This document shows positions 8,161-17,446 of a stretch of DNA of 43,146 bases, in pieces (position 1 is the stretch's first letter; each line of letters begins with the position of its first letter). The notes under the pieces were generated by a model. That model saw only the letters and a list, made by a program, of their open reading frames with translations, did not search any database and was not told where the DNA came from. Both the position numbers and the translations under genes were made by a program. The DNA is taken from NCBI GenBank assembly GCA_964542435.1, contig CAZIVE010000010.1, positions 1 to 43,146 of the forward strand, written 5' to 3'. Source of the stretch: CAZIVE01 sp964542435. Its GTDB lineage: Bacteria > Bacteroidota > Bacteroidia > Bacteroidales > Tannerellaceae.

Positions 8161-9816
8161 CTATTTAGAAGTTTTGTCGTATGTATTGAATTGTTTGATC
8201 ATTCTCTTTTTGATGTCGGCACGCGGAATCTCTTTCTGCAAGGCCTTCTTCATAAAGGCAACAGCCGTCGATCTCTTTCCCTGCTGCCAATACCAATCCG
8301 CAGCCTGTTCCCAAGCGAAGTAATATTCCGGATTCGCCGCGAGCATCAAGGAAATCGAATCCTGTGGCAGGACATCACCTTTCCTCCATTTAGCGGAAAG
8401 TCGCTTGTAGGTCATCAACCGAAGGTACGTCGTTCCGTTCAGCATCGTGTCGGCCGGGATTGCAAGCTTGTCCACCGTCATCTTGCGAGCTTGCGGATGC
8501 GCAAAGACGCTGTCGAGATTATAAGCCACATATTTACCGATCTGCCAAGGCGAAGTGGAGACGAAGATCATGTGCTTCTCGGGCTGGAAAATAACCGAGT
8601 GGTTGCAGATAAACTGATTGATCGACTTCTCGTTGGTCAATCCGATTTCCTGGTCCTTCGTTCCGCGATAATCTCTAAGGATGGCTGCTGCTTTCAAAGG
8701 CGTCAACGGCACGGATCTCTTGAGCAGATCGTTGATCCGCTGCCAACGATAAGGACTGTCGCTGGTTGCGATGTTCTCGATGTTGCGTTTATCCTTAGCA
8801 AAAGCACTGCTTTGGAAATGGTTCGTGCAGATGATCTGTTCGCCATCCGGCTTGAAGAGTGCTATTTTCTCCGGTGATTTCTCAATGATTGCAGCCCGTT
8901 TATCTTTCGCCGAACCGATTAACAACGACTCGGAGACGAAAGTCCTCCGCTTTTTCGCGATGGCATACGCCTCATCGATTGTCGAAGCATATTGCAGAAT
9001 CTCCCTTGCAAGAATAGAAATGGGCGTTGCAGAGGAAAGCGGCATGAAGCTCTTTGCCGCATTGAGCGTGATGGTCAAGCCTTTTTCATTCATTCCGCTC
9101 AATACTCCGATCATTCCCGGCCAACCTACAGAGACAAACTTATATCCTTTGTCCGGAGCACAGAAGGTGACCAACTTATTTCGAGCAAACTCATCACCGA
9201 CATAGAAATCAAAGTTGCGACCAATCAATAACGACGAATCCGCACTCTCGCTTTTCCATACAGCGAACGAACTACAGCCAACAAGCATATAATCCTGCAT
9301 CGCATGTCCTATATCATGAGCCGCATGATAATTAAGCTGACGTTCATACGGCGTTCCAATAGCATCATATTCATGCGTGCACGAAGCCGATATGCCGGCA
9401 ATTTCCGTCCGGTATTCCTGAGGTACGTTCGCTCCGAGATTCCGATTGAATAGGATGATGAAAAACCTGAGAAACTTCAGGTAACCATTCGAAGGAACGA
9501 TCTGATGAATCTGATCCACAAAGACCTTCTCCTGATATTTCATCAGCGGCTGCATCAAACGACCGTAAGCAACTCCGCGTTCAGCCGCATCGCCTTGGAC
9601 ATACAGTTCCCAAAGTCCGCTTTCATCCTGTCGCAGGCAATCATTGCCCAAAATGGAAAGACTGTCAGAACGCTGAACGGTTCCTTTCGAAAGTAAAGCT
9701 CTGTCGATGTTGGGCTGCTTCATATCCGCAGACAGATACAGCACAAGAAGCGAGACGACAATAAGGAGGAACAATCCGCCCACTATCCACACTATATATT
9801 TGATCACCTTCCTCAT
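8161..9816 (-). CDS. Membrane-anchored C45-family Ntn hydrolase/acyltransferase
   Basis: This 551-residue protein starts with an uncleaved-looking membrane anchor (residues 7-29, hydrophobic) followed by a large extracytoplasmic domain. The region about 75-400 matches the C45/isopenicillin-N acyltransferase family: GDAAERGVAYGRLM is the start of the fold, GCSSFAVW supplies the probable autocatalytic cysteine (about Cys181), and GRNFDF follows as in the family core. These enzymes self-cleave before the cysteine and hydrolyse or form amide bonds with acyl groups. A C-terminal extension of ~100 helical residues follows. The gene overlaps the upstream FAD oxidoreductase by 4 bp. It could attach or remove an N-acyl group on the exported product; direction and substrate are unknown. 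Confidence 0.85.
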   Translation of the reverse strand: MRKVIKYIVWIVGGLFLLIVVSLLVLYLSADMKQPNIDRALLSKGTVQRSDSLSILGNDCLRQDESGLWELYVQGDAAERGVAYGRLMQPLMKYQEKVFVDQIHQIVPSNGYLKFLRFFIILFNRNLGANVPQEYRTEIAGISASCTHEYDAIGTPYERQLNYHAAHDIGHAMQDYMLVGCSSFAVWKSESADSSLLIGRNFDFYVGDEFARNKLVTFCAPDKGYKFVSVGWPGMIGVLSGMNEKGLTITLNAAKSFMPLSSATPISILAREILQYASTIDEAYAIAKKRRTFVSESLLIGSAKDKRAAIIEKSPEKIALFKPDGEQIICTNHFQSSAFAKDKRNIENIATSDSPYRWQRINDLLKRSVPLTPLKAAAILRDYRGTKDQEIGLTNEKSINQFICNHSVIFQPEKHMIFVSTSPWQIGKYVAYNLDSVFAHPQARKMTVDKLAIPADTMLNGTTYLRLMTYKRLSAKWRKGDVLPQDSISLMLAANPEYYFAWEQAADWYWQQGKRSTAVAFMKKALQKEIPRADIKKRMIKQFNTYDKTSK

Positions 9817-11300
9817 GCTTCACTGATTTTATGTGCCAGATACTCTTTTCCGAGAATGTCGGAGCAGGCAAGCATGGAAGTCAACGTAACGCCCAATGCG
9901 CCGTGAAGATTCACATTCTGTCCGACGAGGAACAGATTGTCGATGCGCGTTTGTACCGGAATGATCGATACCAGCGGATTGTGATAATCTTTCACAATGC
10001 CGTAAGCCGCGCCTTCAGGCGTTCCTGTATAATCTCGATAGGTCAGCGGCGAAGCGCAATCAACCAGACGAGCGCCCTGTGTCAATCCCGGAAATTCTCT
10101 TTCGACAAACCCCTTCAGTTCGTCAGCTTTCTCCTGTTTGAACTGCATATAACGTTCTCCCCGCTTTCCAACGGATGTCTCTTTCCAGCGTTCCACTTCA
10201 GAGAAATACATCGGGGAAATCATGCAGATAACATGATTCGGTTCTTCCGTCCCCGACTGAGGTTGCATGGAAACCATGCACTGATTGATAGATGTATCAT
10301 CCGGATAAAGTGCCGTATGCCAAACATCATTGCCTTTATGGAGGATGATATTATGATTCAAATAAGCACTGTCCTTCTCCTTCTGAATGAAGACTGCAGA
10401 GAATAATCCATAGGAATTACTAAGACTGTCAATTCTCGTCCGCAAGGCCTTTCGTAACAGTGGTGTCTCACCGATCATATCGAAGAGCACACTCGGATGA
10501 ATGGAAGAAATCACACGTTTGGCGGCAATCGTCTCTCCATTACTCAATCGTACGGATGCGATCACGCCATCCTTCACCTCCAACTTTTCCACTTGTGAAG
10601 AGGTTCTGATCAAACCGCCATTGGACTGGATGACTTCGACGAGCGCATCAGCCAATTGCTGGCTACCGTTGATGAAACGATAAGCGCCGTGAAGATAGGA
10701 ATCATTGACCATAGCATGCAGATAGAAACTGGAACGATCGGGATGTCCGCCGTAAAGAATAGCATTGCCCGCAAGGACCTGTTGCAGTTTCTTGTCGTGC
10801 GTAACGGAACAGATCTTTCCCCAAGCCGATTCATAGAAGCTGTCCATTTCACCCGATGAAATTCGTCCCTGCTGGAGCTGCTCGACGCCGACCGTTCGTC
10901 CCACCTTTTCCAACAGATCCACATAGTGCCGGATCGCTTCCTTCTCATTCGGGAAATAGGTCGAGAGCCGTTCTGTGAAAAGCTCCGCTCCCATGGCAAA
11001 AGGATAATCGGTCCCTTGGAAACGTATGACGTCGAAAGCCTCTTCGTCGAGGCGTTGGATGCGGAGTTTGTCAAAGATTCCAAGATAACGGAAATACTGA
11101 TTGAGGATTTCTCCATCATCCATACTGCCGACATAATGGATTCCTGTGTCAATCTCCACTCCTTCTCTTCTGTAGCAGCGAAGACAGCCTCCTATCTTAG
11201 CCTCTTTCTCGACGACACAGACATTCATTCCCTCTTTGGAGAGTGCAGCGGCAACGGTCAATCCGCCCAATCCGCTTCCTATGATCAATGCATCAAACAT
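9813..11300 (-). CDS. CrtI/phytoene desaturase-like FAD oxidoreductase
   Basis: The protein (495 residues) begins MFDALIIGSGLGGLTVAAAL, a textbook FAD-binding Rossmann motif (GSGLGG at 8-13), and ends with VGQNVNLHGALGVTLTSM, the C-terminal FAD motif of carotenoid desaturases/isomerases. I use the ATG at 11300: a GGAGG lies just before it, and it overlaps the preceding stop codon by 8 bp; an upstream ATG would add 17 residues inside the previous gene. CrtI-like oxidoreductases desaturate, saturate or isomerise polyenes and fatty chains, and relatives occur in flexirubin-type gene sets. In this operon it probably acts on the unsaturated acyl chain. Confidence 0.9.
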   Translation of the reverse strand: MFDALIIGSGLGGLTVAAALSKEGMNVCVVEKEAKIGGCLRCYRREGVEIDTGIHYVGSMDDGEILNQYFRYLGIFDKLRIQRLDEEAFDVIRFQGTDYPFAMGAELFTERLSTYFPNEKEAIRHYVDLLEKVGRTVGVEQLQQGRISSGEMDSFYESAWGKICSVTHDKKLQQVLAGNAILYGGHPDRSSFYLHAMVNDSYLHGAYRFINGSQQLADALVEVIQSNGGLIRTSSQVEKLEVKDGVIASVRLSNGETIAAKRVISSIHPSVLFDMIGETPLLRKALRTRIDSLSNSYGLFSAVFIQKEKDSAYLNHNIILHKGNDVWHTALYPDDTSINQCMVSMQPQSGTEEPNHVICMISPMYFSEVERWKETSVGKRGERYMQFKQEKADELKGFVEREFPGLTQGARLVDCASPLTYRDYTGTPEGAAYGIVKDYHNPLVSIIPVQTRIDNLFLVGQNVNLHGALGVTLTSMLACSDILGKEYLAHKISEA

Positions 11301-14300
11301 GACAACCTCCTTCTTTACGAAGTACATAAATCGTATTGGATGTGTAAGCATCGTTGGCCTGCGTCTCCAATCTCAATCCATTCTTCATGGCAAAGGCATT
11401 GAACAGGCTCAGACTTGGAAAGCAGAGATCGTTGGTCCGTTTGTTGAATCCGATAATCTGCGTGGACCATATCTCCGTCAGTTTGGTGACACGCTGGTTC
11501 TTTATCTTTTCTGCATCACTGTCGCGGACAACAATCATTCCGTTGTCATTGAGTAATGACAGACACTTGTCGAGAAGCTGCTCCTGCTTGTCGTAAGGAA
11601 GATAGTGAAGCATATCGCTGATGATAAAGACATCGCTTTGGGGCAAATCCGAAGAAAGCGCGTCAGAACAAACGAATGTAAGTTGTTCATTGCGAATATA
11701 GCTATGCGCAGCCAATGCAATCTTCTCCTCGTCATAGTCGATACCGAGAATCCGACGTTTGCCCGACAACAGAGCCAGCATGAAATCCATCGCGCCCATT
11801 CCGCAACCGAGATCTGTGATCTGTGCTTCAAGCGGAATCAGTTTGTGGAAATTGGTATAGTACCCTTCCATCTTTGTCTTGATGCGCGTGTACCATTCCT
11901 CAACCGGACCTTTATAGATATAGTTCGACAAAAGCCGATGCGCAAACCAAGGATTCTCCGTTGTAGCATACGTCTGACACATCTCATCATATACTTTGCG
12001 CACCAACATCTCCACTGCATGAGCCTGCTGACGTCCCGTAAGATTGGAATCCATCGGGATTCGTTTCAATATCTTTCTACAAAGAATGCCTTTGCTGATA
12101 TAGGTCGGTTGTCTTTTGTTGATAACCATTCCCGTGCCATAAAGGACAATCGGAAGAATATCGAGATGAAGTTTCTCCGCTATATAAAAGGCTCCTCTAT
12201 GGAACCGCCGTATCGTTCCGTCTGCAGAACGCGTCCCTTCTGGAAAGACAATCACCGAATAACCTTCTGCCACTTTGGGACGAAGCCGTTCGATCAGTGC
12301 ATCGTGGCCTTCCGAAGTGGGAAGGAAGTCGGCATACCGTACAATCCTTCCAAAGATAGGAGATTTCCAAACCCACGCATTCGTCACCATCACCAGCTTC
12401 GGTGACAACGACAACATGAGGACAATATCCACGAACGACTGATGGTTCGCCACCATCACGCAAGGCTTCTTGAAATCTTCCTGTTCCAGATTATCTGTAA
12501 TAATGCGCGCCTTCCCATTGTGATTGAGAAGGAAACGGAACAAACGGGCCATTGCCTTTCCGAACAACTGCTTCTTCTTCTCTTTCTTCAAAGGCAATGG
12601 GAACAAGATCGTCACATAGGTAAGCATCAAAGCACAACCTGTAGCGAATAACGAATAGAACCAAATCGTATCGATCAGCGATCGCATCGTATATGGATAT
12701 CTTCCTTTCGCAGCTGGTCCGGATATGAAGAAGCGGAACAGCACAGGCAGCAACGTATAGGCAACCAATACGACGGAAATCATGCCGGGAATAGCGAGCA
12801 GCGAAATGGAACGGAGCGCAGGATGACGAGCAAAGACCAATGCTCCAAGTCCGACGACCGCAGTGAATGAGGAAAAGAAGATAGCCGTTTTATGAGAAGC
12901 CAGCATCTTCTTGCCCGTTCGATACTCTTGCTGAAGGCCATCCATGATAAAAATACTGAAGTCATCGCCCAAACCGAAGATAAAGGTAGCCAGAATGATA
13001 TTAACAATATTGAACTCGATTCCGAACAACGCCATCAACCCAAGGATGATAATCCAGCTTACGGCCATGGGCGCAAAGACCATCAACGTCAATTCCATAC
13101 GGCCATACGAGAGAAGCAGTGCAAAGAAGACGAGCAGTGAAGAGATATATAATATAAGATAGAAATCATTGTTCACGGCAGCCACCCATTTATTGGTAAA
13201 GAAGGCACGGTCGAAGATGACAGGTCCATCTTTGGTCTCCATCTGTTTGTACACCGCAGGCTTATCTTTTTCGTCCATTCGAACCTGCGTGACGAACATA
13301 CAGAGTCCGCCGGCTTTCGTCACCCAATCGGAAAGCAGCTTGGATGTAGTCGTATCCGTACTGAAATCGGTGACATCGTAATTCCGCGTAACCATCTTAT
13401 GGAATCCGTCGAACGATCCCGGACGGAAAGAGTAACGCGATCCTTCGGTAAACAGCAGGCGTTCTGCACGCTGAATACGAGCAGGCGTCCAATAGGTTTG
13501 CCAGCGGGCGATGCGCAATCGCTGTTCGTTGGTGGGCACGAGCAGGAAGGAGGCAGAAGCATATTCCTTGACCGCACCTTTGCTTTTCAGTCTTTCCAGT
13601 TCCCGGTTGGTATTGCGATAGTTCTGCAGCGCTTCCGATTCGTCAACTCCTGTAGAGACAAAAGGCGTAGAACGTTTGTCAGAAGGGAAGAAACGGTTCA
13701 TCTCCGCTTCCGCAGCCTTCAGTTCAGGCGTCTCGTAGTTGAGATTCATCATATTGCTATCGAACTTCACCTTCCCCGAAAGAAAGATGCAGACAATGAA
13801 GATGATGACAAGCGACACAATCAAGGGCTTGTTGCGATCGAATGCATAGCCGTTGAAGCGTTCAATGAAATGGAGCAGACGGCCACCACTTTCACCGGTC
13901 TCTTTTCTATGCAAAAGATGAGGCATGAAGACGAGGCAATAAAGCGTCGTGCCAATCAATGCAAGAGAAGAGAAAAGTCCGAAGTCGCTGAGAAGTCCGC
14001 TTGTGGTGAAAACAAGTCCGAAGAAGGCGCCGACGGTCGTAAAGCTTCCCACCGTAAGTGGATAAGCAAGATCTTTGATGGTTTGCCGAATGTCGCCGAC
14101 ATGGTTGAAATGGGAAAGCACATGAATGGAATAGCTCAGCGCGACACCAAACACGGCGGCTCCTGCACCGATAGCGATCGACGAGACAGAGCCTTTGATG
14201 AAATAGATCAGCGCCAAGGCAAAGGCTGCGCCGTAGATGACCGGAATCAGGATCAGCGGAACTGCCTTATGACTCTTGAATGACAGAGAGATGGCGATGA

Positions 14301-15150
14301 TGATAATCAACAATGCAATGGACAAGGTGAGCATCGTGTCAGCCTTGATCTGACGTGCATTGCCGACACTCACAGAAGGTCCTCCGAAATAGACGGCATG
14401 AAGGGAAGAATGTTCCTCCATGCAGTTCTTCAAGTTCTTCTCTATCGATGAGACAAGCTTCTCATTCTTTCCGGTACTTCCCGTTCCATAGCGAGGTGTG
14501 ATGACGAGCAACAGCGCCTTCATATTTTCGGAGAAAAGATGACCATTATATAATGTATAGCCGGAACTCAGTCCGAGTTTAGAGAGCTGAGCCAAGAATG
14601 GCGTTCCAATGCCCATCGGATCGCGCGAGATATAACGGCTTACACTGCCGCCAGCCGGAGAAATCAAATTGAGATAATTGCTCTCCATCCGTTCGCTCAT
14701 TCCCTTTTCTGTGAGCAGCGTATCGATTCGTTGGTAATCTGCCTCCGTGAGATAAAGAGGAAGATGGGCGTAGATAAAGTCCGTCATTCCGTTTACATCG
14801 GCGGCGTCACTGCCTGAAAGGATGCTGAGGATGGTTTTTCCGCCTTCGGCTTTCCAAAGTTCCTCTTTCAACTTATCACCCGCTTCGATGAGAGAATCGG
14901 GATTGACTTCGGCAGTCGTATCTCGAGTGGTCACCATGACCAACAGTTTGTCTTTGATTTTGAGATTGGAGAAGACCGTCTCCGTAGTCTTTGAATCTTT
15001 CGTCTTCGGGAAGAAACGAGTCACATCCTCTTCAAACTTCACCTGCACGGCAAATACGACCATCAGCAGAAAGCTGCCTATCATCAGCGTCCATAATGCG
15101 ATGTGATGTTTGTCGAAATAATCATATATGTGCAAAAACAGCTTGCTCAT
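11293..15150 (-). CDS. MMPL exporter-PlsC acyltransferase-methyltransferase fusion
   Basis: This 1285-residue protein joins three domains. Residues 1 to about 810 are an RND/MMPL lipid exporter: one N-terminal helix, a periplasmic loop, a block of five to six helices, then the same plan repeated, with FGVALSYSIHVL and FGLGDDFSIFIMDG in the helices that usually carry the proton relay. About 890-1040 is a PlsC-type glycerolipid acyltransferase, with NHQSFVD (NHxxxxD, 902 on) and FPEGTRS (969 on). About 1090-1285 is a class I SAM methyltransferase with DLGCGMGA (1112 on) and a later SDMLHYLP motif. Domain borders come from motif positions. Export, acyl transfer and methylation functions are all known in aryl-polyene-type clusters, usually as separate genes. 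It overlaps both neighbours (4 and 8 bp). Confidence 0.92.
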   Translation of the reverse strand: MSKLFLHIYDYFDKHHIALWTLMIGSFLLMVVFAVQVKFEEDVTRFFPKTKDSKTTETVFSNLKIKDKLLVMVTTRDTTAEVNPDSLIEAGDKLKEELWKAEGGKTILSILSGSDAADVNGMTDFIYAHLPLYLTEADYQRIDTLLTEKGMSERMESNYLNLISPAGGSVSRYISRDPMGIGTPFLAQLSKLGLSSGYTLYNGHLFSENMKALLLVITPRYGTGSTGKNEKLVSSIEKNLKNCMEEHSSLHAVYFGGPSVSVGNARQIKADTMLTLSIALLIIIIAISLSFKSHKAVPLILIPVIYGAAFALALIYFIKGSVSSIAIGAGAAVFGVALSYSIHVLSHFNHVGDIRQTIKDLAYPLTVGSFTTVGAFFGLVFTTSGLLSDFGLFSSLALIGTTLYCLVFMPHLLHRKETGESGGRLLHFIERFNGYAFDRNKPLIVSLVIIFIVCIFLSGKVKFDSNMMNLNYETPELKAAEAEMNRFFPSDKRSTPFVSTGVDESEALQNYRNTNRELERLKSKGAVKEYASASFLLVPTNEQRLRIARWQTYWTPARIQRAERLLFTEGSRYSFRPGSFDGFHKMVTRNYDVTDFSTDTTTSKLLSDWVTKAGGLCMFVTQVRMDEKDKPAVYKQMETKDGPVIFDRAFFTNKWVAAVNNDFYLILYISSLLVFFALLLSYGRMELTLMVFAPMAVSWIIILGLMALFGIEFNIVNIILATFIFGLGDDFSIFIMDGLQQEYRTGKKMLASHKTAIFFSSFTAVVGLGALVFARHPALRSISLLAIPGMISVVLVAYTLLPVLFRFFISGPAAKGRYPYTMRSLIDTIWFYSLFATGCALMLTYVTILFPLPLKKEKKKQLFGKAMARLFRFLLNHNGKARIITDNLEQEDFKKPCVMVANHQSFVDIVLMLSLSPKLVMVTNAWVWKSPIFGRIVRYADFLPTSEGHDALIERLRPKVAEGYSVIVFPEGTRSADGTIRRFHRGAFYIAEKLHLDILPIVLYGTGMVINKRQPTYISKGILCRKILKRIPMDSNLTGRQQAHAVEMLVRKVYDEMCQTYATTENPWFAHRLLSNYIYKGPVEEWYTRIKTKMEGYYTNFHKLIPLEAQITDLGCGMGAMDFMLALLSGKRRILGIDYDEEKIALAAHSYIRNEQLTFVCSDALSSDLPQSDVFIISDMLHYLPYDKQEQLLDKCLSLLNDNGMIVVRDSDAEKIKNQRVTKLTEIWSTQIIGFNKRTNDLCFPSLSLFNAFAMKNGLRLETQANDAYTSNTIYVLRKEGGCHV

Positions 15151-16322
15151 GAGCGGACAACCTCCTTCTTACGGAACAGAGACAATGCAGCCAGGCAAAT
15201 CGAGCCTGCAACAGCTCCGCATATGATACCGAAAACGACACTGCCAAGCAGATATTGTGCCAGTGAATCACGGACCGTCGCGAACGATACATCGTGAAAC
15301 GCAAGTGATAACGGACGATGCAGCAACCAACCTCCCGTGACATAACTGCCGAACAGAAGGAACGGAATAGCAGGCGGCAGACTAATATTGGATGCGACCA
15401 ACGTGATCACCTTGTTCAATCCAAGGAAATGGGCTGCAACACCAGCTATGATCATCTGATAGCCCCAAACGGGAAAAATGCCCATGAACACTCCGAACGC
15501 CACGGCCAAACTGATCCTGAGATTCGACTCCCGAGAATGCGTGATGTTATCGGCAATGAAGCGCTTGATGTTTTCCTTTGTCAACGAATGCACAAAGCGC
15601 CACGGCCAATAGATGAGCAATGCATAAAGCACAAGCACCGTGTTGAGGATGCTGATTCTCGTAAAATCACGCATCGGACGAAAATGACTGACTCGTTCAG
15701 ATGCAGGAGGGTAATAAACCGTTATCGGAACATTCAGAATCTTTACACCGCGCCACGATGCTCTGACAAGGATCTCGAGTTCCGTCTCATAACGATTGGT
15801 ATGCAAAGGAAGTCCTTGCAACTTATCCAAAGGGTAAAGACGGAAGCCGGATTGCGTGTCAGCCATATTATGACCTGTCTCGATGACGAACCAGAAGTTG
15901 GAAAAGCGATTGGCAAAAGTATTGCCCTGCGGCATATTGGTCGCATTCAGATTCCGCGCTCCGACGATAAGCGTCTCAGGATGTTCGGCTGAAGCGGCCA
16001 TCAACGAGTCGATATCTTTAGGATCATGCTGACCATCGGCATCAATGGTTACGACATAATGAAAGCCCATTTCGGAAGCCACCTTCAATCCTTCGCGAAT
16101 CGCAGCTCCTTTTCCCCGGTTGAATGGAAAACGGACCGATCGTATTTCGGTGGCGCTATTCAGCAAAGCACTGGTATTGTCCGTAGATCCATCATCCACG
16201 ACCAGCAGATGAGGATAGTTCGTCAAGACCTTGGCAATGACGGCTGCAATTGTCGATCCATTGTTGTATGTCGGGATCACGACCATCGTATTATGGATGT
16301 CCGCTGCTATTCCGTTGTCCAT
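15147..16322 (-). CDS. GT2 glycosyltransferase fused to DUF2062
   Basis: The N-terminal ~230 of 391 residues form a family 2 glycosyltransferase: VVIPTYNNG at 14-22, DDGSTDN at 43-49, NRGKGAAIREG and DADGQHD, the usual nucleotide-sugar and metal sites. A hydrophobic segment near 228-245 leads into a DUF2062 membrane domain (about 260-385), with the typical AVAFGVFMGIFPVWGYQ and a pair of further helices. This fusion is found in several lipid gene sets of Bacteroidetes. It should transfer a sugar onto a membrane lipid at the cytoplasmic face. The gene overlaps the dehydratase by 16 bp and the exporter fusion by 4 bp. A second ATG at residue 13 (16286) is possible but would trim only a short leader. 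Confidence 0.9.
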   Translation of the reverse strand: MDNGIAADIHNTMVVIPTYNNGSTIAAVIAKVLTNYPHLLVVDDGSTDNTSALLNSATEIRSVRFPFNRGKGAAIREGLKVASEMGFHYVVTIDADGQHDPKDIDSLMAASAEHPETLIVGARNLNATNMPQGNTFANRFSNFWFVIETGHNMADTQSGFRLYPLDKLQGLPLHTNRYETELEILVRASWRGVKILNVPITVYYPPASERVSHFRPMRDFTRISILNTVLVLYALLIYWPWRFVHSLTKENIKRFIADNITHSRESNLRISLAVAFGVFMGIFPVWGYQMIIAGVAAHFLGLNKVITLVASNISLPPAIPFLLFGSYVTGGWLLHRPLSLAFHDVSFATVRDSLAQYLLGSVVFGIICGAVAGSICLAALSLFRKKEVVRS

Positions 16323-16669
16323 GTCGCTTTCAGTTTTAGAGATGTCTCGCCACCATATTCAGCCGTCGCCAGAAGTCGGTTGTCGGCTTTCATCTGTATA
16401 TGAAGAGAAAAACGCGGATTGATGTCAGGACGAATCGCAGCAAGGAACTTACAGTTCTCGATCGATGCAAAGCGGATGTGCTTTCCGAGCATCTCCGATC
16501 CGCAATCTCTGACAATAGAAAGCACGACAACACCTGGCGTAACAGGCATTCCGGGAAAATGTCCATCGTATAACGGATGCTTCGGATTGAGCAGGATATC
16601 AAATGCCTGGCCATCCGTTTCTGCTGTCTTTTTCTCTATTGTATATGCTTTCTCAAGAACTGTCATCAT
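16307..16669 (-). CDS. FabZ-like hotdog 3-hydroxyacyl-ACP dehydratase
   Basis: This 120-residue single hotdog domain carries YDGHFPGMPVTPGV at 34-46, the FabZ/FabA signature with the catalytic histidine at about 37. The acidic partner usually found on the central helix is not obvious (SIVRDCGSEML), so the enzyme may be a divergent dehydratase. Such proteins remove water from 3-hydroxyacyl-ACP during chain building. It is the first gene of the operon and overlaps the GT2 gene. A -7-like TACCTTTG ends only 5 bp before the start codon, so the message may be almost leaderless. A dehydratase without any ketosynthase or ACP in the window implies that those partners are encoded elsewhere. Confidence 0.85.
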   Translation of the reverse strand: MMTVLEKAYTIEKKTAETDGQAFDILLNPKHPLYDGHFPGMPVTPGVVVLSIVRDCGSEMLGKHIRFASIENCKFLAAIRPDINPRFSLHIQMKADNRLLATAEYGGETSLKLKATWTTE

Positions 16670-16673
16670 ATTA

Positions 16674-16681
16674 CAAAGGTA
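16674..16681 (-). promoter_or_regulatory. -7 box before the lipid-type operon
   Basis: The minus strand reads TACCTTTG, a full match to TAnnTTTG, immediately before the dehydratase ATG at 16669. No clear -33 TTTG was found at 19-21 bp. If used, transcription would begin at or next to the start codon. Confidence 0.5.
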
Positions 16682-16866
16682 CTCACTTTCCCCTTGACAT
16701 CTATTATTTTTATTGCGAAATCATCTCAACTCTTTTAGCATCATTGTCTTATGTGTCCCGTTGATTTTTGTCATCATCTTTTAATCAATGATAAAAAATC
16801 AATCACGATTGAACCTTTGGCGATTTGAATTGTCTTATCATTACAAAAACAAGAAAGGAGAACATC

Positions 16867-17349
16867 ATGAAAGCAATCGTTCTATCAATAATAGCTTTAC
16901 TGACCTTCACGGTTGGAGCTTCTGCTCAAAGAGTTTCTGACGAATATGTTTTCGACGGAAATACCGGAAAGGTGGTTCGTATCGATGCAAGCAATGCTCA
17001 AACCATTGTTGTCCGCGATGCAAATACGGTTCAGATCAATGCCGGCGACAACGTTCGCGTCATGACGGATCGACCTGTCAACAGAGAAAGATACTATGAC
17101 AACGAAGGATATTCCAATGATCAGGAATATGCGAACAACCAAGGATATTACGATCGTCGCGATGACGCCATCAAGACGGCAGAAACAGTGACCGCAATTG
17201 CTACCGCTGTAGGTACAGTCGCAACAGTAGGCGCCATGCTTACGGGTAATGATTTCTTTAGCCCGCTGTTTATCCCGGTTCCTCATCACATTTTCTCTCC
17301 GGCTCCGCGCCATTACTATTATTCTCCGCGAGGCATGGGAAGATGGTAA
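16867..17349 (+). CDS. Small exported protein, tyrosine/asparagine-rich
   Basis: The start at 16867 is chosen because AAAGGAG lies 7 bp before it; an ATG at 16825 would add 14 unrelated residues. The 160-residue product has a signal peptide (cleavage near 21, ASAQ). The mature part starts with a strand-rich segment (VFDGNTGKVVRIDASNAQTI), continues with a charged, N/Y/E-rich linker with repeated YDNEGYSN/YANNQGYY units, a single hydrophobic alanine/valine/threonine helix (about 113-132), and a histidine/tyrosine-rich end (HYYYSPRG). I do not recognise the family. The helix would permit outer- or inner-membrane association. It diverges from the lipid-type operon, sharing its 5' intergenic region. 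Confidence 0.7.
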   Translation: MKAIVLSIIALLTFTVGASAQRVSDEYVFDGNTGKVVRIDASNAQTIVVRDANTVQINAGDNVRVMTDRPVNRERYYDNEGYSNDQEYANNQGYYDRRDDAIKTAETVTAIATAVGTVATVGAMLTGNDFFSPLFIPVPHHIFSPAPRHYYYSPRGMGRW

Positions 17350-17382
17350 AAAGCGGACTCCCGAAGTCTGCTGAAGAAACAG

Positions 17383-17433
17383 AAGAGACGACAAGTAAAG
17401 GAATACAGATTCCTGCTTGCCGTCTCTTTTTTA
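17383..17433. terminator. Terminator shared by convergent genes
   Basis: AAGAGACG (17383-17390) pairs with 17421-17428; more interrupted pairing continues inwards (CAAG with CTTG, GGAAT with ATTCC). A run of six T follows on the plus strand. It lies between the stop at 17349 and the stop at 17447 of two convergent genes. Confidence 0.75.
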
Positions 17434-17446
17434 TCTTAGAGTCGGC

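Noticed and set aside
13399..14283. Plus-strand ORF of 294 codons opposite the MMPL fusion
   Set aside because: It is antisense to conserved transmembrane helices and has no recognisable domain.
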